NCBI GenBank assembly: GCA_023376005.1
Contig: CM042145.1
Coordinates: forward strand, 62,467,673 to 62,531,672
DNA: 64,000 nucleotides
Source: Doryteuthis pealeii
Taxonomy: Eukaryota > Mollusca > Cephalopoda > Myopsida > Loliginidae
Reading direction: 5' to 3'
Both the position numbers and the translations under genes were made by a program. The notes beneath the pieces were generated by a model that saw only the letters and a program-made list of their open reading frames with translations, did no database searches and had not been told where the DNA came from. Positions 12,402-24,056 of the stretch are shown here, piece after piece; the stretch's first letter is position 1; each line of letters begins with the position of its first letter.

Positions 12402-12805
12402 CCACAAAGTCTGTTTGCACACACCTTTATGGACACCCTCTCTATATGAATAATTTATAAGATCATTTTAACATACAGCTTCAAATTGATAAAATTTAGA
12501 CCAGACCAACGATTACTAGAAAAAACAAATACTAAAATGAGATTTTTCTAGTTCTGGTATTTTTTGTATTAATATCAATCTTTTGGTCAAAGTTCTTTCA
12601 TTATAAAGCTACAAAGTCTTTTTGCAATGTATTAAAAATCTCATTTCACTACGGAGTAATAAGAAATTCCATTGATATGGTATTACAAAACATATTCACT
12701 TTCAGTGGCTTTGTCTTATCATAATAGAATTTCTGATTATTCTCTAATAAGTAGTAAAATCTGTAGAGGGTGAAAGAAGCTCACATAATTTCTAAAGTAT
12801 GTCTA

Positions 12806-13176
12806 CTCATTGTGGCAGGGGCCATGTAAATTTGGTAGAGCCATCTGATCTGGAACTTAAGTTTTTGCTAGGGTCACTCAAGGCAGACAGGTCTGGTACC
12901 CAGTGGTATTAAGGTCACAACCTGGCTATAGGGGCTTGGGCAAAAATTCAAATGATGTCTCCATCATCGTCAAGAATCTACAGCTTTTGGCATACTTGTC
13001 ACTGCATCTGTGAAAAATTTGTGTCAAAGAAGGGCATCTCTTTACCCTGTCTGGGATATGCAGGCAGGGTTTAGGGACCTCTTGTGAATTTTTTATTCCT
13101 TTGTTACTCCTTCCCTGAATTCACCACAGGAGAATTCATTGGATGGAGCTGGCTCAACTGACACATTGTGAATGCC
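12806..13176 (-). repeat. Family E interspersed repeat
   Basis: The reverse strand matches 48062-48497. Shared blocks include gatgtctccatcatcgtcaa, ggcatacttgtcactgcatc and ggatggagctggctcaactg. No coding potential was recognised. Confidence 0.75.
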
Positions 13177-13184
13177 ATCACAGA

Positions 13185-13412
13185 AACAGGTCTATTGTTG
13201 GTATCAACTGAACAGCAAGGGAGTCTATCCTCTTTTCACCAGTGCTAGACCAGGGAGATTGTTTTTTGCTGAAGTTGAGCACCACACCTACCTTCAGCTC
13301 CCAGATAGTTTATCACATGGGTCAGATTACTCATGCTGAGTTGGCGAGGACCAGTATCGAAGTCAGAACCTTGTGATACCTAGGCAGATGCTCTACCAAC
13401 TGAGCTAAACAA
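13185..13412 (-). mobile_element. Family A SINE
   Basis: On the reverse strand the tRNA-like head (tTAGCTCAGTTGGTAGAGC) starts near 13412. The body ends with the gataccaacaatag motif of the 'gacaataggcc' subtype. Confidence 0.85.
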
Positions 13413-13489
13413 GTAGATTAGAAATTTTGATTTGAAGTCTTTAATTATTTTTACTACATGTAAATTTATTGAGACCTTATAAAAATTAA

Positions 13490-14092
13490 CCCTGTAGGCT
13501 GGGGCTTTAGAATACACCGACTGCACCTCTGCAGAGTGGTAAGACAACCCCCACTCACCCATGGGGCCACCTGTTGGCTGTGGGGGGTGAGTTGTGATGC
13601 TTAAGGATGGAATCCGAATGGCTGAATAGTCCATGACATACAACACTCAATTTGGGCCCTTACTTAGGATAGATGGGCAGTCAAAGGGGCCCCATCTGAT
13701 CAATCAGCTGGTCACGTCAAGCCCTAGCACCTATATGATTGTCCTAACCCTATTGCCCTTATAGCAAGTCCAAACCCTTTTTATCTAGAAGGTGGTGACT
13801 GAGGATCTTAGCATCCTGGGTATGATATTAAACTGCATCTAGTGGTCAAGTTCCAATTCTGGGGCTCTAGGGAGTGTGGATTACTCCTTCATCACCATTA
13901 CTCTCAGAGTGGTATTACCTGTTAGGGTCCCATCTCTGGGTTAAATAGAAAAAAAAATGAGTTTCAAAATTGTTTAAAAAAAATTGAGTTTGAATAAAAA
14001 AAAAGATTTGAATACCCATCAAGAAAAAAAAAAAAGTTTTCAGCATAAAATAACCCAACAAGTGTTGACATGCCGTAAAATCCAACCAACAT
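13490..14092 (+). mobile_element. Family B element
   Basis: The start is ggctggggctttagaataca. The middle includes ctgatcaatcagctggtcac. It ends caacaagtgttgacatgccg then taaaatccaacc. Confidence 0.87.
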
Positions 14093-14488
14093 GTAAATTA
14101 TTGAGTTCTTATAAAAAACTGTTGTCTGAGTTAAGAGATTTCAGATATTAAAATTATTGGTTGAAAATTTCTGTACAATTCAATCTAATGGACTATCCAC
14201 ACCATTTTCTTCTATTTTTCTATAAGCAGTGATATCTTAGATTACAGTAATACTTTTGTTACCACTCTAGATACATTCCTAAAAGAAATGTAATGCTAAA
14301 TAAAACATTGTATATAGAGGTCATTATAACATTGAACAGTGATATGAGTTTGATAGGCTATTTTTAACAGTGATATGAACAGAAATGAAAGGTGATACCA
14401 AAAATGACACATTGGCATATTTTTTAAGGTCTTATTAATGTCAGAACCCAGAAGTGGCATTTTGAGACCATCACATTAACCACTTATA

Positions 14489-14519
<31 letters not shown>

Positions 14520-14547
14520 ATACACACACACAAACCCCTCCACACGA

Positions 14548-14808
14548 GCAGGATGTGACAATTCTTAAGCAGTGTTTAACAGGTTTGAATTCAGAGTTTT
14601 ACTTCTAGACCAGTTGACTAACCAAGCATAAAGAGCCCAATCTACTCTACTATTTACCCATAGCTAGAGGGAGAATAGTTGGATGTCTACATTTCCCAAG
14701 GGTATTAGTAGTATGTTAAATGCAAACATCATCATCCAGGATTTGAATTTGGATCACTGAGTCCATTTCCTATAATGATAACCATTACACAATGAGTGCC
14801 TCCACTTT
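14548..14808 (-). mobile_element. Family C element
   Basis: The reverse strand begins tggaggcactcattgtgtaa and runs to tcacatcctgctcgt. It is near full length. Confidence 0.85.
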
Positions 14809-14964
14809 GTTCTCTTAGAAAAAAAATCCCCTTTTGCTTAACTTTATTTACTTCTTGATTCATTTTTATTTAATGTATTAGATACAGACCATCATCAGTT
14901 ATAAACAAATTAGAATATTGAAAATTACTCATTTTAATTTGAAGTTCTAAATAAGCTTGAAATT

Positions 14965-15468
14965 TAACTCAAGCCGTAGTGCCTATATGATTGTCCCAAC
15001 CCTCTTTATGATATATGTTCTAGAAGCCCTAGTGCCTATATGATTGTCCCAACCCTCTTTATGATATATGTTCTAGAAGCCCTAGTGCCTATATGATTGT
15101 CCAACCCTCTTATATATATGTTCTAGAAGCCTAGTGCCTATATGATTGTCCCAACCCTCTTTATATATATGTTCTAGAAGACGGTGGCTGAGGGTATTAT
15201 TGTCCTGGGTATGATGTTAAACTCTATCTGATGAAGTTATAATTCTGGAGCTCTGGGGAATGTGGAGTACCCCTTCATCACCATTACTCTTGGGTCCACT
15301 CTGACCTGGAGTGGTAGTACTTGTTAAGGTCTCATCTATGGGTTAAATAGAAAAAATAATTGAGTTTAAAAATATCTTGAATACCCATCAAGAATGAATA
15401 AAACCAAACGTTTTCAGCATAAAATAACCCAACAAGGATTGACATGCCATAAAATCCAACCAACCAAA
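14965..15468 (+). mobile_element. Family B element with an internal tandem repeat
   Basis: The left part is four copies of a ~53 bp unit (see repeat entry). The right part is normal B sequence from ggtggctgagggtattattg to the tail caacaaggattgacatgcca. Confidence 0.87.
14973..15183 (+). repeat. Four-copy tandem repeat, unit about 53 bp
   Basis: The unit tagtgcctatatgattgtcc...gttctagaagccc starts at 14977, 15030, 15083 and 15132. The third unit is shortened by four bases. It is an expansion of one segment of the family B element, not an independent satellite. Confidence 0.93.
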
Positions 15469-15785
15469 CTGAAATTTAGGTCACCTATTTTAAGCTTACA
15501 ACTATGTCAAAGATTTATTTTAATAACATTTTAGCTAAATAACTTGAGAAATAGTAATGTGTATAAGATTGAAACTTTATGTAAATATTTTATCTATACA
15601 AAACATTTGGATCTGGCCATTCTTTTTAGAGAGATGATTGGGTTTTATTTTGTAACTAGCATAATGCCCACAAAATATGATGGGATTAGTTATACTTGGA
15701 CCAAGACTTCTGACTCAGATCAGAGTATCTGTGTATTCTGAAAGTTAGTGTATGTGCATATATATGAATGAATGAATGAAAAAAA

Positions 15786-15943
15786 GGATACCTTGGTTCA
15801 GATATAAATATATTTTGGCATTTCTTTGCCTCCTCAGTCAGATTTTTACTAATTTGAAAACCCGACATTCAGTGTTATTGGTGTGATCTTCTCAAAAAGG
15901 CAAAGAAATACCAAAATGAATTTATATCTGAACCAAGGTATCC
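15786..15943. repeat. Inverted repeat, 46-bp arms
   Basis: The left arm ggataccttggttcagatat ... tttctttgcct (15786-15832) pairs with 15898-15943. A related, reverse-oriented copy of the left arm plus loop lies at about 17315-17415. Confidence 0.87.
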
Positions 15944-16100
15944 ATTTATTTGTTTATTTATAATACTCTGTATATGTAAAAATATATACACAAATCTTTA
16001 TATGTATTTTTGAGTTCTAAATTTTGGTTGAATCCTATCAAGGAAACACTTGATATCCTCCACCCACACGCACATGCACACATACACACACACACACACA

Positions 16101-16246
16101 CTGTCAATTTGTGCATGAGCAAGACCATTTCCTGTTCTTTCTTTTTGGGATTTTTTCTCACTTTTCTTTTTCTTTCTCTTTTTTTTACTTGTAAGTACTC
16201 GACAGGGTGCAAGCACGAAGATGACTCTTCATATATATATATTTAA

Positions 16247-16286
<40 letters not shown>

Positions 16287-16890
16287 AAAATTTGAAAAAA
16301 CAAATGTTCCGAAAATGGGATGAATTTAATAATCGATGTTTAAAACATTTCGGTTACATTGAACCTTCATCAGGATGTCTCTTGGGGTGAAGAAAATGAT
16401 GGATGTTTTTATGTGACAGGAGATGAAAATCTTTTTAGTTATGTAACTGTATTTGATCAGCGTTTTATTTTTGAAAGGCAAGTCGCGATCTACTCACGCG
16501 AAGGTGTCATGATGCGTGACGCCACTCGAACAAATGCAAAAGACGAGAAAATATAGTTACATAACTAAAAAGATTTTCATCTCCTGTCACATATAAAAAC
16601 ATCCATCATTTTCTTCACCCCAAGAGACATCCTGATGAAGGTTCAATGTAACCGAAATGTTTTAAACATCGATTATTAAATTCATCCTATTTTCGGAACA
16701 TTTGTTTTTTCAAATTTTCTTTATATTGTCGGATTTAATTTCCATATTTACTCCCATATATATATATATATATGAAGAGTCATCTTTGTGCTTGCACCCC
16801 GTCGAGTACTTTATAAGTAAAAAAAGAGAAAAAATCCCAAAAAGAAAGAACAGGAAATGGTCTTACTCTTGCTCATGCACAAGTTGACAG
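16101..16890. repeat. Nested 790-bp palindrome
   Basis: The outer arms are 16101-16240 and 16760-16890 (gtgcatgagcaagaccattt, ctcgacagggtgcaagcacg and inverses). The inner arms are 16283-16450 and 16550-16724 (ttgaaaaaacaaatgttccg, catcatttcttcacc-type text). (TA)n tracts lie between outer and inner arms. The ~100 bp centre carries CpG-containing sequence (cgatctactcacgcgaaggt) unlike the AT-rich surroundings. Confidence 0.9.
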
Positions 16891-16906
16891 CCAACATGTC
16901 TGTGTG

Positions 16907-16907
<1 letters not shown>

Positions 16908-16945
<38 letters not shown>

Positions 16946-16967
16946 GTGTGTGTGTGTGTGTGTATAA
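16908..16967. repeat. (TA)n then (GT)n microsatellite
   Basis: About 35 bp of TA followed by gtgtgtgtgtgtgtgtgt. It lies just past the nested palindrome. Confidence 0.95.
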
Positions 16968-17193
16968 TGTAGGCTTGTTAAAAAAGAAATCCATCTGATG
17001 ATAAAATGACAATAAGAGTGAAGGTCAGTGCCTACAGGTGCAGTCACTGCAGCTGTGTCTCTCACTCTTATGTAATCCTTTACAGCGACAACAGATGCTG
17101 CTGTACTGACGCAGACTGAAGACTTTTCAGGCATAGATGCAGTGTCTCATGAGACAAACAGATATGCCAACAATATAGAGACACACGCATTGC

Positions 17194-17229
<36 letters not shown>

Positions 17230-17447
17230 TGTGCCCTTGAGGTGGCGTATTTAACAAACACGGAAGGAGGAATTTTAAAAAAGTGAAAAAACAAAAATCG
17301 GTGAAATGGGAAGATCATACCTTTAAGACCGAATGTGAGGTTTTTGAATTAGTAAAAATCAGAATGAGGAAGCAAAGAAATGCCAAAATAAATTCATATC
17401 AATACCAAAGTAGCCATTTATTCATTTTCACACACATACATATACAT

Positions 17448-17499
<52 letters not shown>

Positions 17500-17505
<6 letters not shown>

Positions 17506-17600
17506 TAAGAAATTTGAAAAAACGAGTGTTCCGAGAATAGGATGAATTTATTTATCGATGTTTAAACATTTCGGTTTCTTTAAACCTTCATCAGGATGTA
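17500..17600 (-). repeat. Third copy of the inner arm of the palindrome
   Basis: The sequence aaatttgaaaaaacgagtgt through aaaccttcatcaggatgtat repeats the 16283-16380 arm at about 90% by eye, directly after a TA tract. Confidence 0.85.
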
Positions 17601-18212
17601 TCTTATTATTTGGGCATAATATTTGGTGCTGTTATTTTTATTGTCATATATAATATTTTTTTTTTTTTTTTTTTTTTTATAACGCTTTAAATGTGGATGA
17701 AATATTTACCTATAAACCATTTTCTTACACATCATATACACACACAAAAAAAAGACACTATTTGTTAGAATAGTCTGTTGAAACGTTTTTATTGCCTTAC
17801 TATTAGATATACTGTTTTAGAGAACAAATAAATCATATTAGGAAAACCTAGGTATGTCCAATATTCAGAGTTAAAGGGAGATAAGTGCCATTTCAAAATC
17901 TGTTGTCTGCTGTTAATGAAGAAGAATCTTTAGTAATAATTTTTAGCTATATAAAATTGAGGAAAATATATTGCACAAAATTGTGCATTTTTAATCATGT
18001 AAATAGAGAAAATAAATTTGTTATTCATGACAAAAATATTGTTTACAACATCCTACCTTCCAAATGTTTAAAATTCACTATTAAATTTTTAAGTCATTAA
18101 AAATAGGCCAATTGAATTTGAGAACATGAGATGATGACAATTTCATCATCTGATTTGACAATATCAATCCAATTATTATATTTGTGATTCTTCATTATTA
18201 TTTTTTGTGCAG

Positions 18213-18371
18213 GTGATTGACATTGGTGAAAATGTTATTGTACCAGATGACTTTACTGAGAAAGAGCTGCAAACGGGGATGTGGTGGCGCCACCTGGTGG
18301 CTGGTGGTGCTGCTGGAGCTGTGTCCCGAACATGCACTGCCCCCCTTGACCGCTTGAAAGTTCTTCAGCAG
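18213..18371 (+). CDS. SCaMC: SCaMC exon: start of carrier repeat 1
   Basis: The exon has 53 codons in phase 0, with acceptor ttttgtgcag and donor GTAAGC. The start [18 protein letters not shown] is the SCaMC linker between the EF-hand region and the carrier. [20 protein letters not shown] follows and is the first transmembrane helix with its small-residue packing (GGAAGA). [11 protein letters not shown] then carries the first mitochondrial carrier signature, P-x-D-x-x-K. Asp and Lys of this motif form the matrix-side salt-bridge network in the family. The protein joins the next exon directly (LKVLQQ-VHGKSG), as in vertebrate SCaMCs. The Cys in RTCTA is a Ser in human SCaMC-1. Introns on both sides are long (7.5 and 10.8 kb). 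Confidence 0.95.
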
Positions 18372-18949
18372 GTAAGCATTATTTATCACTTTTCTCTGTG
18401 TAATTCTCACTCCTGTAGAAATGCCATATAAGGTGATCAGTATTCAGTTGTGTTGCAAATTGAATCTGCTATGAGAATCCAGAGTTGGTAGGTGGTTTAT
18501 ATTATAAGTTGGGCTATTCCACTGTGTAACTTGGCCAAGTTTATTACCAAGATTCTGATTGGCTGCTTGTTTTTATGTGGTTACTTTGATCCATATACAC
18601 CCAACACATGACTGTGTTCTTGTAGTTAGTACAGGGCCTGTATTCAGTTACAGTCTCCCCCTTTTTTGTCTGATAACTAGACACTAGTTACAGCTTTCCT
18701 GTGAAGGTGAATATGTGTTGATTCTACAGCTCCACTGTATGCAAATATGCATCTTTATTTAGTTTTATACATAGAATTACTTTGAAATTTAATTTCTACT
18801 TTTGCATTGGATCAAGATTATTTTCAAACATTTTCCTGCCTTCCCTGTTTATACTATTTCTCTGAATTTTCGAGATGAGGCTTGATGATTTGTATTATTT
18901 GTATCATTCAGATAATTGTACTCATCTTTATTGTTATCTACACAACGTT

Positions 18950-19200
18950 TAAAAAAGTGCCTGGTCATAGAAATTTAATGGTCGACCTCTTCCTTCTTCA
19001 TCTGTGAGGTTTATATTGCCCGATTTGAACTTCCTGAACCATCTTTCAACTTGGCTTTTGCTCATTGTCCCTTCACCAAAAAGTTAATTGCGATTGCGAA
19101 ATGACTGTGCTGCATTCTAACCTTTCTCAAAGTCTCTACATAATATGACAAATGTGGATATGATTTTCCATTGGCATTCCGAAAAGAGAGGATTATTTTT
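18950..19200 (-). pseudogene. Mariner transposase N-terminal fragment
   Basis: The reverse strand encodes LFGEGTMSKSQVERWFRKFK then SGNINLTDEEGRGRPLNF. This is the helix-turn-helix and linker region of mariner transposases (GEGT-S-x-V-RWF-KF-SG...GRP). The upstream part is frameshifted. No TIRs were recognised. Confidence 0.82.
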
Positions 19201-19349
19201 AATGAAGCAAATTAAACAAACTACCAATTGGTATTGTTTTTGTTGAATAAAATTTGAAAAAAAAAAAGTGGCAATAGTTATGCCCTAACCCAATATAAAA
19301 TGTATATAGATTCATTACAAAAACACAAAAATCCTGTCACAATTCCCTC

Positions 19350-20185
19350 TTGTTGGTGGGGCTTAGAATATGTTGATTGTATCCCCTGCCGAGAGGTAAG
19401 ACCCCTGAAGCTCCAGTTCTGGAGATCTGGGCAGTGCACCTCATGTGCAAAAACAATCTCCCTGGTTGATTGTATCTCATGCCAAGAGGTAAGACCCCCC
19501 TCAAAAAAGAATATCTTATGTATGACACTAAACTGCATCTGATGCTGAGGATACCGTTCTGGAGATCTGGGGGGAGTGTGGAGTTCTCTTTCATTGCCAT
19601 TACTCCCAGGTCGACTGACCTGGTCTGTTAGGGTCCCATCTATGGGTCAAATAGATCTGTTTAAAAAGTATTTATATTCAATAGGATAGTGTGCAAAAAC
19701 AATACATAAGAAACAAATACACACAAAATGTTAATGAATTTTATTTCATAGGAATACTTGAGGCCATATAACTGTAAATTATTTGTATTAAAAATAGATA
19801 CTTCCATATAAATATTAATAAATAGAAATAATTAAAACCATATAATTATTAGTATTAGATCCTTTCCTCTTGAAAGTTCATTGCAGAAAACAATGACATC
19901 AGTTGTTGACCCTCTAGTGGTTAGTTAGTCCAATTCTGGACTTGCAGATGCGGTCACACACATTAGAAGGAAATTTCCATCTGCAGTATTAGATAGAAGT
20001 ACTTGAAACTACACAACTTTGAAAATTATTTGTATTAGATAGGAATACTTGATATCCTATAACTGTGCAAAAAACTCTCAAGAAAATACTACTCTAAAAA
20101 TATAAATGTACAATGAATGTGAATCCCTAACCTCTAGGCTTAAAATAACCTTAGATGAGTTGACATGCTGTTAAAATTACTCTTC
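19350..20185 (+). mobile_element. Family B-prime element, rearranged
   Basis: The head ggtggggcttagaatatgtt is partly duplicated (two copies of gattgtatc...aagaggtaagacccc). The middle is B-like (ggtcgactgacctgg, gttagggtcccatctatggg). The long 3' part repeats 'atacttga..atataactgt..aaattatttgtatta', shared only with the copy at 35573. It ends 'gatgagttgacatgctgtt'. Confidence 0.7.
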
Positions 20186-20563
20186 CTAAAATTATTCACT
20201 TGGTATATATCTAAGAATTTGCTTTGTCCCTGAGATTATTTCAATTATTTGAAAAACATTTAGTAGATGATCAATAAGATATATTGCTTATTGCAAATGG
20301 TTAAAAAAAAAAAAGAATATTCTAAATATTTGAACCTGAAATGTTTGAAAAACAAAACTTATACATAAGTGAATCTATTTTTTTTCTTCTTTAGATGCAG
20401 TTTTCTCTTTTATGGTTTTAAGATTGAAATCTTGTTTATAATTTGAATATCTAATGTTGCCAAATATCTGAAAATTATCAACTCCAGAATAGTTCTCTAT
20501 TTAAGAGTTATAGAAGGTTATCTATTTTTCTGAAAAATGACAAATTGTATGTTTATAGCATTG

Positions 20564-20820
20564 TTTTTAGCTCAGTTGGTAGAGCATCCAACTTGGAACC
20601 ATAAGTTTCTGGCTTTGATGCCAGCCTTCGTCAAGTCAACGCAGGAGTAGCATAGCTTGGATCTGTGTGGTATAGTGGGGGGCGGAGCTGATAGTAGGTT
20701 TATCGCTTTACCTCAGACGCAAAAACAATCTCCCTGGTCTAGTGCTATTGAAAGGGGGATATATTCTCTTGTTGTCCATCTGATATTGACAATAGGCCAC
20801 TCCACCTACTTTACTTATAT
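20564..20820 (+). mobile_element. Family A SINE
   Basis: The head TTAGCTCAGTTGGTAGAGC is at about 20569. The body includes ctggtctagtgctattgaaa and ends gacaataggccactccacc followed by tactttacttat. Confidence 0.88.
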
Positions 20821-21120
20821 ATTGTAGAATTATCCCTCCTCCTACTTGCAAGTTATGTTAAAGTCTCTTTTATGTCTGTTAGGGGGTTAATGAAAATTTA
20901 TTGAATTTAAAGTATACAATGGTTTCTGTCAATATTGCAGCTCTTCTGTTTTTTCTTTTTATTATTTAATCAATCCTATTGATATAAATACTTTATATTC
21001 CAAGAATTGTTTGAACTATTTAACTCATTTCTTATGTTGCTTTCCATTCAACATTGATTAGTTTATTACAATGTTTATTCAATTCTATGTATTGTCTATT
21101 CAAAAGTCTTTATTAATATA

Positions 21121-21549
21121 CAGTTCTACCTTGACTTATGAGTTTAATTCATTCAACTTGTAACTCAATTTTCTCTTATATCAAATCAAGTTTCATTATT
21201 GAAATAAACTGAAATGTCATTATTCCATTCCAGTGCCTCCAAAAACTCTCTAATTTTTTTGTTGCATTTTTTTTTTAAATAAGAAAAATAGTATTGTATA
21301 AAAACATAATAAAATAAAATGTAATGAATTATCTGCTGTAATATGTTTTAATGTTTATTTTTTTTTATAAATGATATTTTTCTTTGATGGAATAAATCTG
21401 GAAACTTTTTTCTTTAGTGAACTTATTAACATAAGTATTTCTGAAACTTGCTTTATCTCAGATTTTAGCTCTCAACACAAAGCAAAAAATCAACCAAGTG
21501 ACAACTAATAACTCGGAAAACTCATAAGTTGGGGGGCTCATAAGTCTAC

Positions 21550-21556
<7 letters not shown>
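21121..21556. mobile_element. MITE-like element with short TIRs
   Basis: The left end acagttctaccttgacttat with gag resembles the inverted right end (cacagtagacttatgagccc). The element contains gaaataaactgaaatgtcat and similar text. It resembles a MITE layout known widely in animals, recalled from memory rather than searched. Confidence 0.55.
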
Positions 21557-21593
<37 letters not shown>

Positions 21594-21595
21594 TA

Positions 21596-21847
21596 AGTAA
21601 ATTTGTCGGGGCGGCCTAAAGTCGGTATCAGCCAGTCAGCGAGGGAGTATATCCCCTTTCCAATAACGCTAGACCAAGGAGATTGTTTTTTTTAGCAACT
21701 GAGGTGGAGCGCCACACCTACCATCAGCTCCTTACTTTACCGCACAGATCCCTGTGCTACTCATACACTGAGTTGGCGAGGACTGGTATCGAACTAGGAA
21801 CCTTGTGGTTTCTAGCCGAACGCTCTACCGACTGAGCTAACCCGGCC
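21596..21847 (-). mobile_element. Family A SINE inside a TA tract
   Basis: This is one of the best-preserved copies. On the reverse strand it runs from gggccgggttagctcagtcg to the tail aatttacttactt. (TA)n lies directly on both sides (21555-21589 and 21848-21876), suggesting insertion into, or later growth of, a TA repeat. It is the 'gactttaggccgccccgaca' subtype. Confidence 0.92.
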
Positions 21848-21848
21848 C

Positions 21849-21879
<31 letters not shown>

Positions 21880-22743
21880 ACAATGGTTAGAGACTATTGA
21901 AAGGGAACTACGCATAGCAATCTAAAAATTAAAATATATTGCTGTTATTTTGGTTGATACTGAAGACCTTTTTCTGACTTTTATATAAAAGTAAGAATTC
22001 ATGAGACAAGTTTTTTTTATACTTTATTTGGTTGTTCTTAGCTATAAATTGGCATTTTGCGTTATGAATTTTCATTATTAATACTTTTAATAGCTCTCTT
22101 TCTCATACAAACTGCTATTTTAACTATAGGTTTTCATATTTAGGAGCAGACTGGATAAAATGAAGATAAAAACATGATTTTTCTGTAAAAGAATAAAAGA
22201 AATGTTTCTTGAATAATATCTTTTTACTATTCCCTATATTAGATATTTCTATATTATAGAGATAAAACAATTACATTATACAATCCAAAATTCTAGAAGA
22301 TTATTTAATTCTTAAAGGTTTTTTTTTTCTAGAGGTAAAACTATACCTTATATATTTTGTTATTAAAAGAAAAAGACAATGAAAGTTAAAACAATATTCA
22401 GAGGTGACAAGACTTCCAGGACACTTTTTTATTATTTTTTATATTGATGTCTAATATTTTTTCTAGACTTATGATGCCAAAAATTTTTTTAATAGGTTTG
22501 CATATCTGAACATTTCAGTTTGTGTATAAGACTTCATTTTTATTTATTAATTTTAATTTTGGCAAATGTACAAGTGACTTGACAGATTTATGTGTAGATT
22601 TATTTGTTTGGCTTTTCCAGTTGATCTGCTCTATCAATGGGTTTTTTTTTTAGTTGAACCTTTTGAGAGGATTTTGTGATGGATTTTTCATTTCTAACAT
22701 GTACATAAAACTGACAAGTGAAAAGAATTTCATTATTAACTAT

Positions 22744-23226
22744 GGTAATTTATGAGGAAGTGCGTCCCGGTCTCCTGCCTCAAGAGTTGCTGCTCGGTGA
22801 CTATCAAAATAACAACCCAGCTCAGTCTATTCAAAACTATCCATCTATCTATCTCAATTTGTTCATATGTATCTATATTACTTTAAATACTAAGATTTTT
22901 TTTTTATTCATGTTTGTTTAATGTCTTGTTTTTAGTTTAAATAAACAAGAATTACGGAAAAAAAGAAGCGACCCCCCCCCAATACATTTACTTGTCGAAA
23001 ATATCTATCTCCATTTGTTCATATCTATCTATGTTATTTTGTTTGTTTATTATCTATCTATCTCAGTCTATTCAAAACTATATATCCATCTTCATATCTA
23101 AACAAGAATTACGACAAATTACGATAAATAAACAAGAATTACGATGAGCTGGGGTTGTTATTTTGTTAGTCACCGGGTAGCAGTTTTTGAGGCAGGGGAC
23201 CGGGACGCACTTCTTCATAAATTACC
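22744..23226. mobile_element. Fold-back element, copy 1 (GGTAATTT ends, 8-bp TSD)
   Basis: The 483 bp element has inverted arms of about 80 bp. The left starts ggtaatttatgaggaagtgc and the right ends gcacttcttcataaattacc. The direct repeat TTAACTAT flanks it at 22736-22743 and 23227-23234. The interior holds ATCT repeats and repeated 'aacaagaattacg' motifs. No frame looks like a transposase. Confidence 0.92.
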
Positions 23227-23308
23227 TTAACTATGATCTCTGTCCCATAATAACTGTTGCATTTAATGTATAAAATATACATACAAGTGTAACAATAATT
23301 ATGGCATT

Positions 23309-23572
23309 AGTTTAGCTTAGTTGGTAAAGCACCCATCTAGGAATTGCAAGGTTCCTTGTTTGATACCGTTCCCACCAACTCGGTGTATGAGTAGCACAGT
23401 AATGGCTAATCTGATCTGTGCAGTAAAGTAGGGAGCTGACTGTAGTTGTGGCGTTCCACCTCAGCAAAAATCTCCTAGTGGCCCTTTTAGTGCTAGCAAA
23501 AAGGGGATAGACTCCCTCGCTGTGCGGCTGATACTGACAATAGGCAACTCTGACAACTTTACTTACTTATAA
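23309..23572 (+). mobile_element. Family A SINE, subtype with 'taatctgatctgtg'
   Basis: The head TTAGCTTAGTTGGTAAAGC leads into the body with gctaatctgatctgtg and gactgtagttgtggc. The end is gacaataggcaactctgac then acttacttat. Confidence 0.88.
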
Positions 23573-23584
23573 TCTATATATATA

Positions 23585-24056
23585 TTAATGTTCCTTAATT
23601 GTATGACCATTATCATCTTGCAACACTCTCTGGTTAAAAATGACCAAATCGTTCAAGATGAAATGCAAAAATGTAAATCCTGATTATCTAGTGTTGCTTA
23701 TCCACCAAATTCTTATTTCTTATGAGTGTCATCACCTCAGCTAAATAATGGACCATTCCGTTTTTATTATAAAGAAAGAAAAGGAAGAAAAAGTACATGC
23801 TAAACAGAAAAAATATAAGAAAGAAAGAGTAGGGGAAAGATAGAGGGGGTGAGCGCGGAAGCAATAATGCTAACCTGTTTCAATCAAACATAATGAAAAG
23901 AAGGAAAGAAAGACAAAAAAAATAGTGAGAGAGAGTTAAATCAAGATGATTATACTTTTTAAATATTGAACTATTTGGCAATAGCTCTTAAGTAAACATA
24001 TCAAATGTAATAATTAAATTATCATACTGTGATATATCCACAGATCCTGCTAGTAT
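23585..24056 (-). repeat. Family G repeat, reverse orientation
   Basis: The reverse strand begins ctagcaggatctgtggatat at about 24056. The pyrimidine tract is short here (agagagagtt on +). It ends near 23585. Confidence 0.83.

Larger units (their letters stand above)
10693..18212 (+). other. SCaMC intron, 7.5 kb
   Basis: The intron starts GTAAGT and ends gtgcag. It contains a mariner copy at its 5' end, copies of families A, B, C and E, several hairpins, and the nested palindrome at 16.1-16.9 kb. No open frame in it looks like a host gene. Confidence 0.85.

Noticed and set aside
14973..15183. CRISPR-like regular repeats
   Set aside because: The 53 bp units are contiguous with no spacers, in eukaryotic DNA, and derive from a family B element.
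15544..15741. 65-residue open frame ending TWTKTSDSDQSICVF
   Set aside because: It is AT-rich intronic sequence with no splice signals suited to an exon and no SCaMC similarity.
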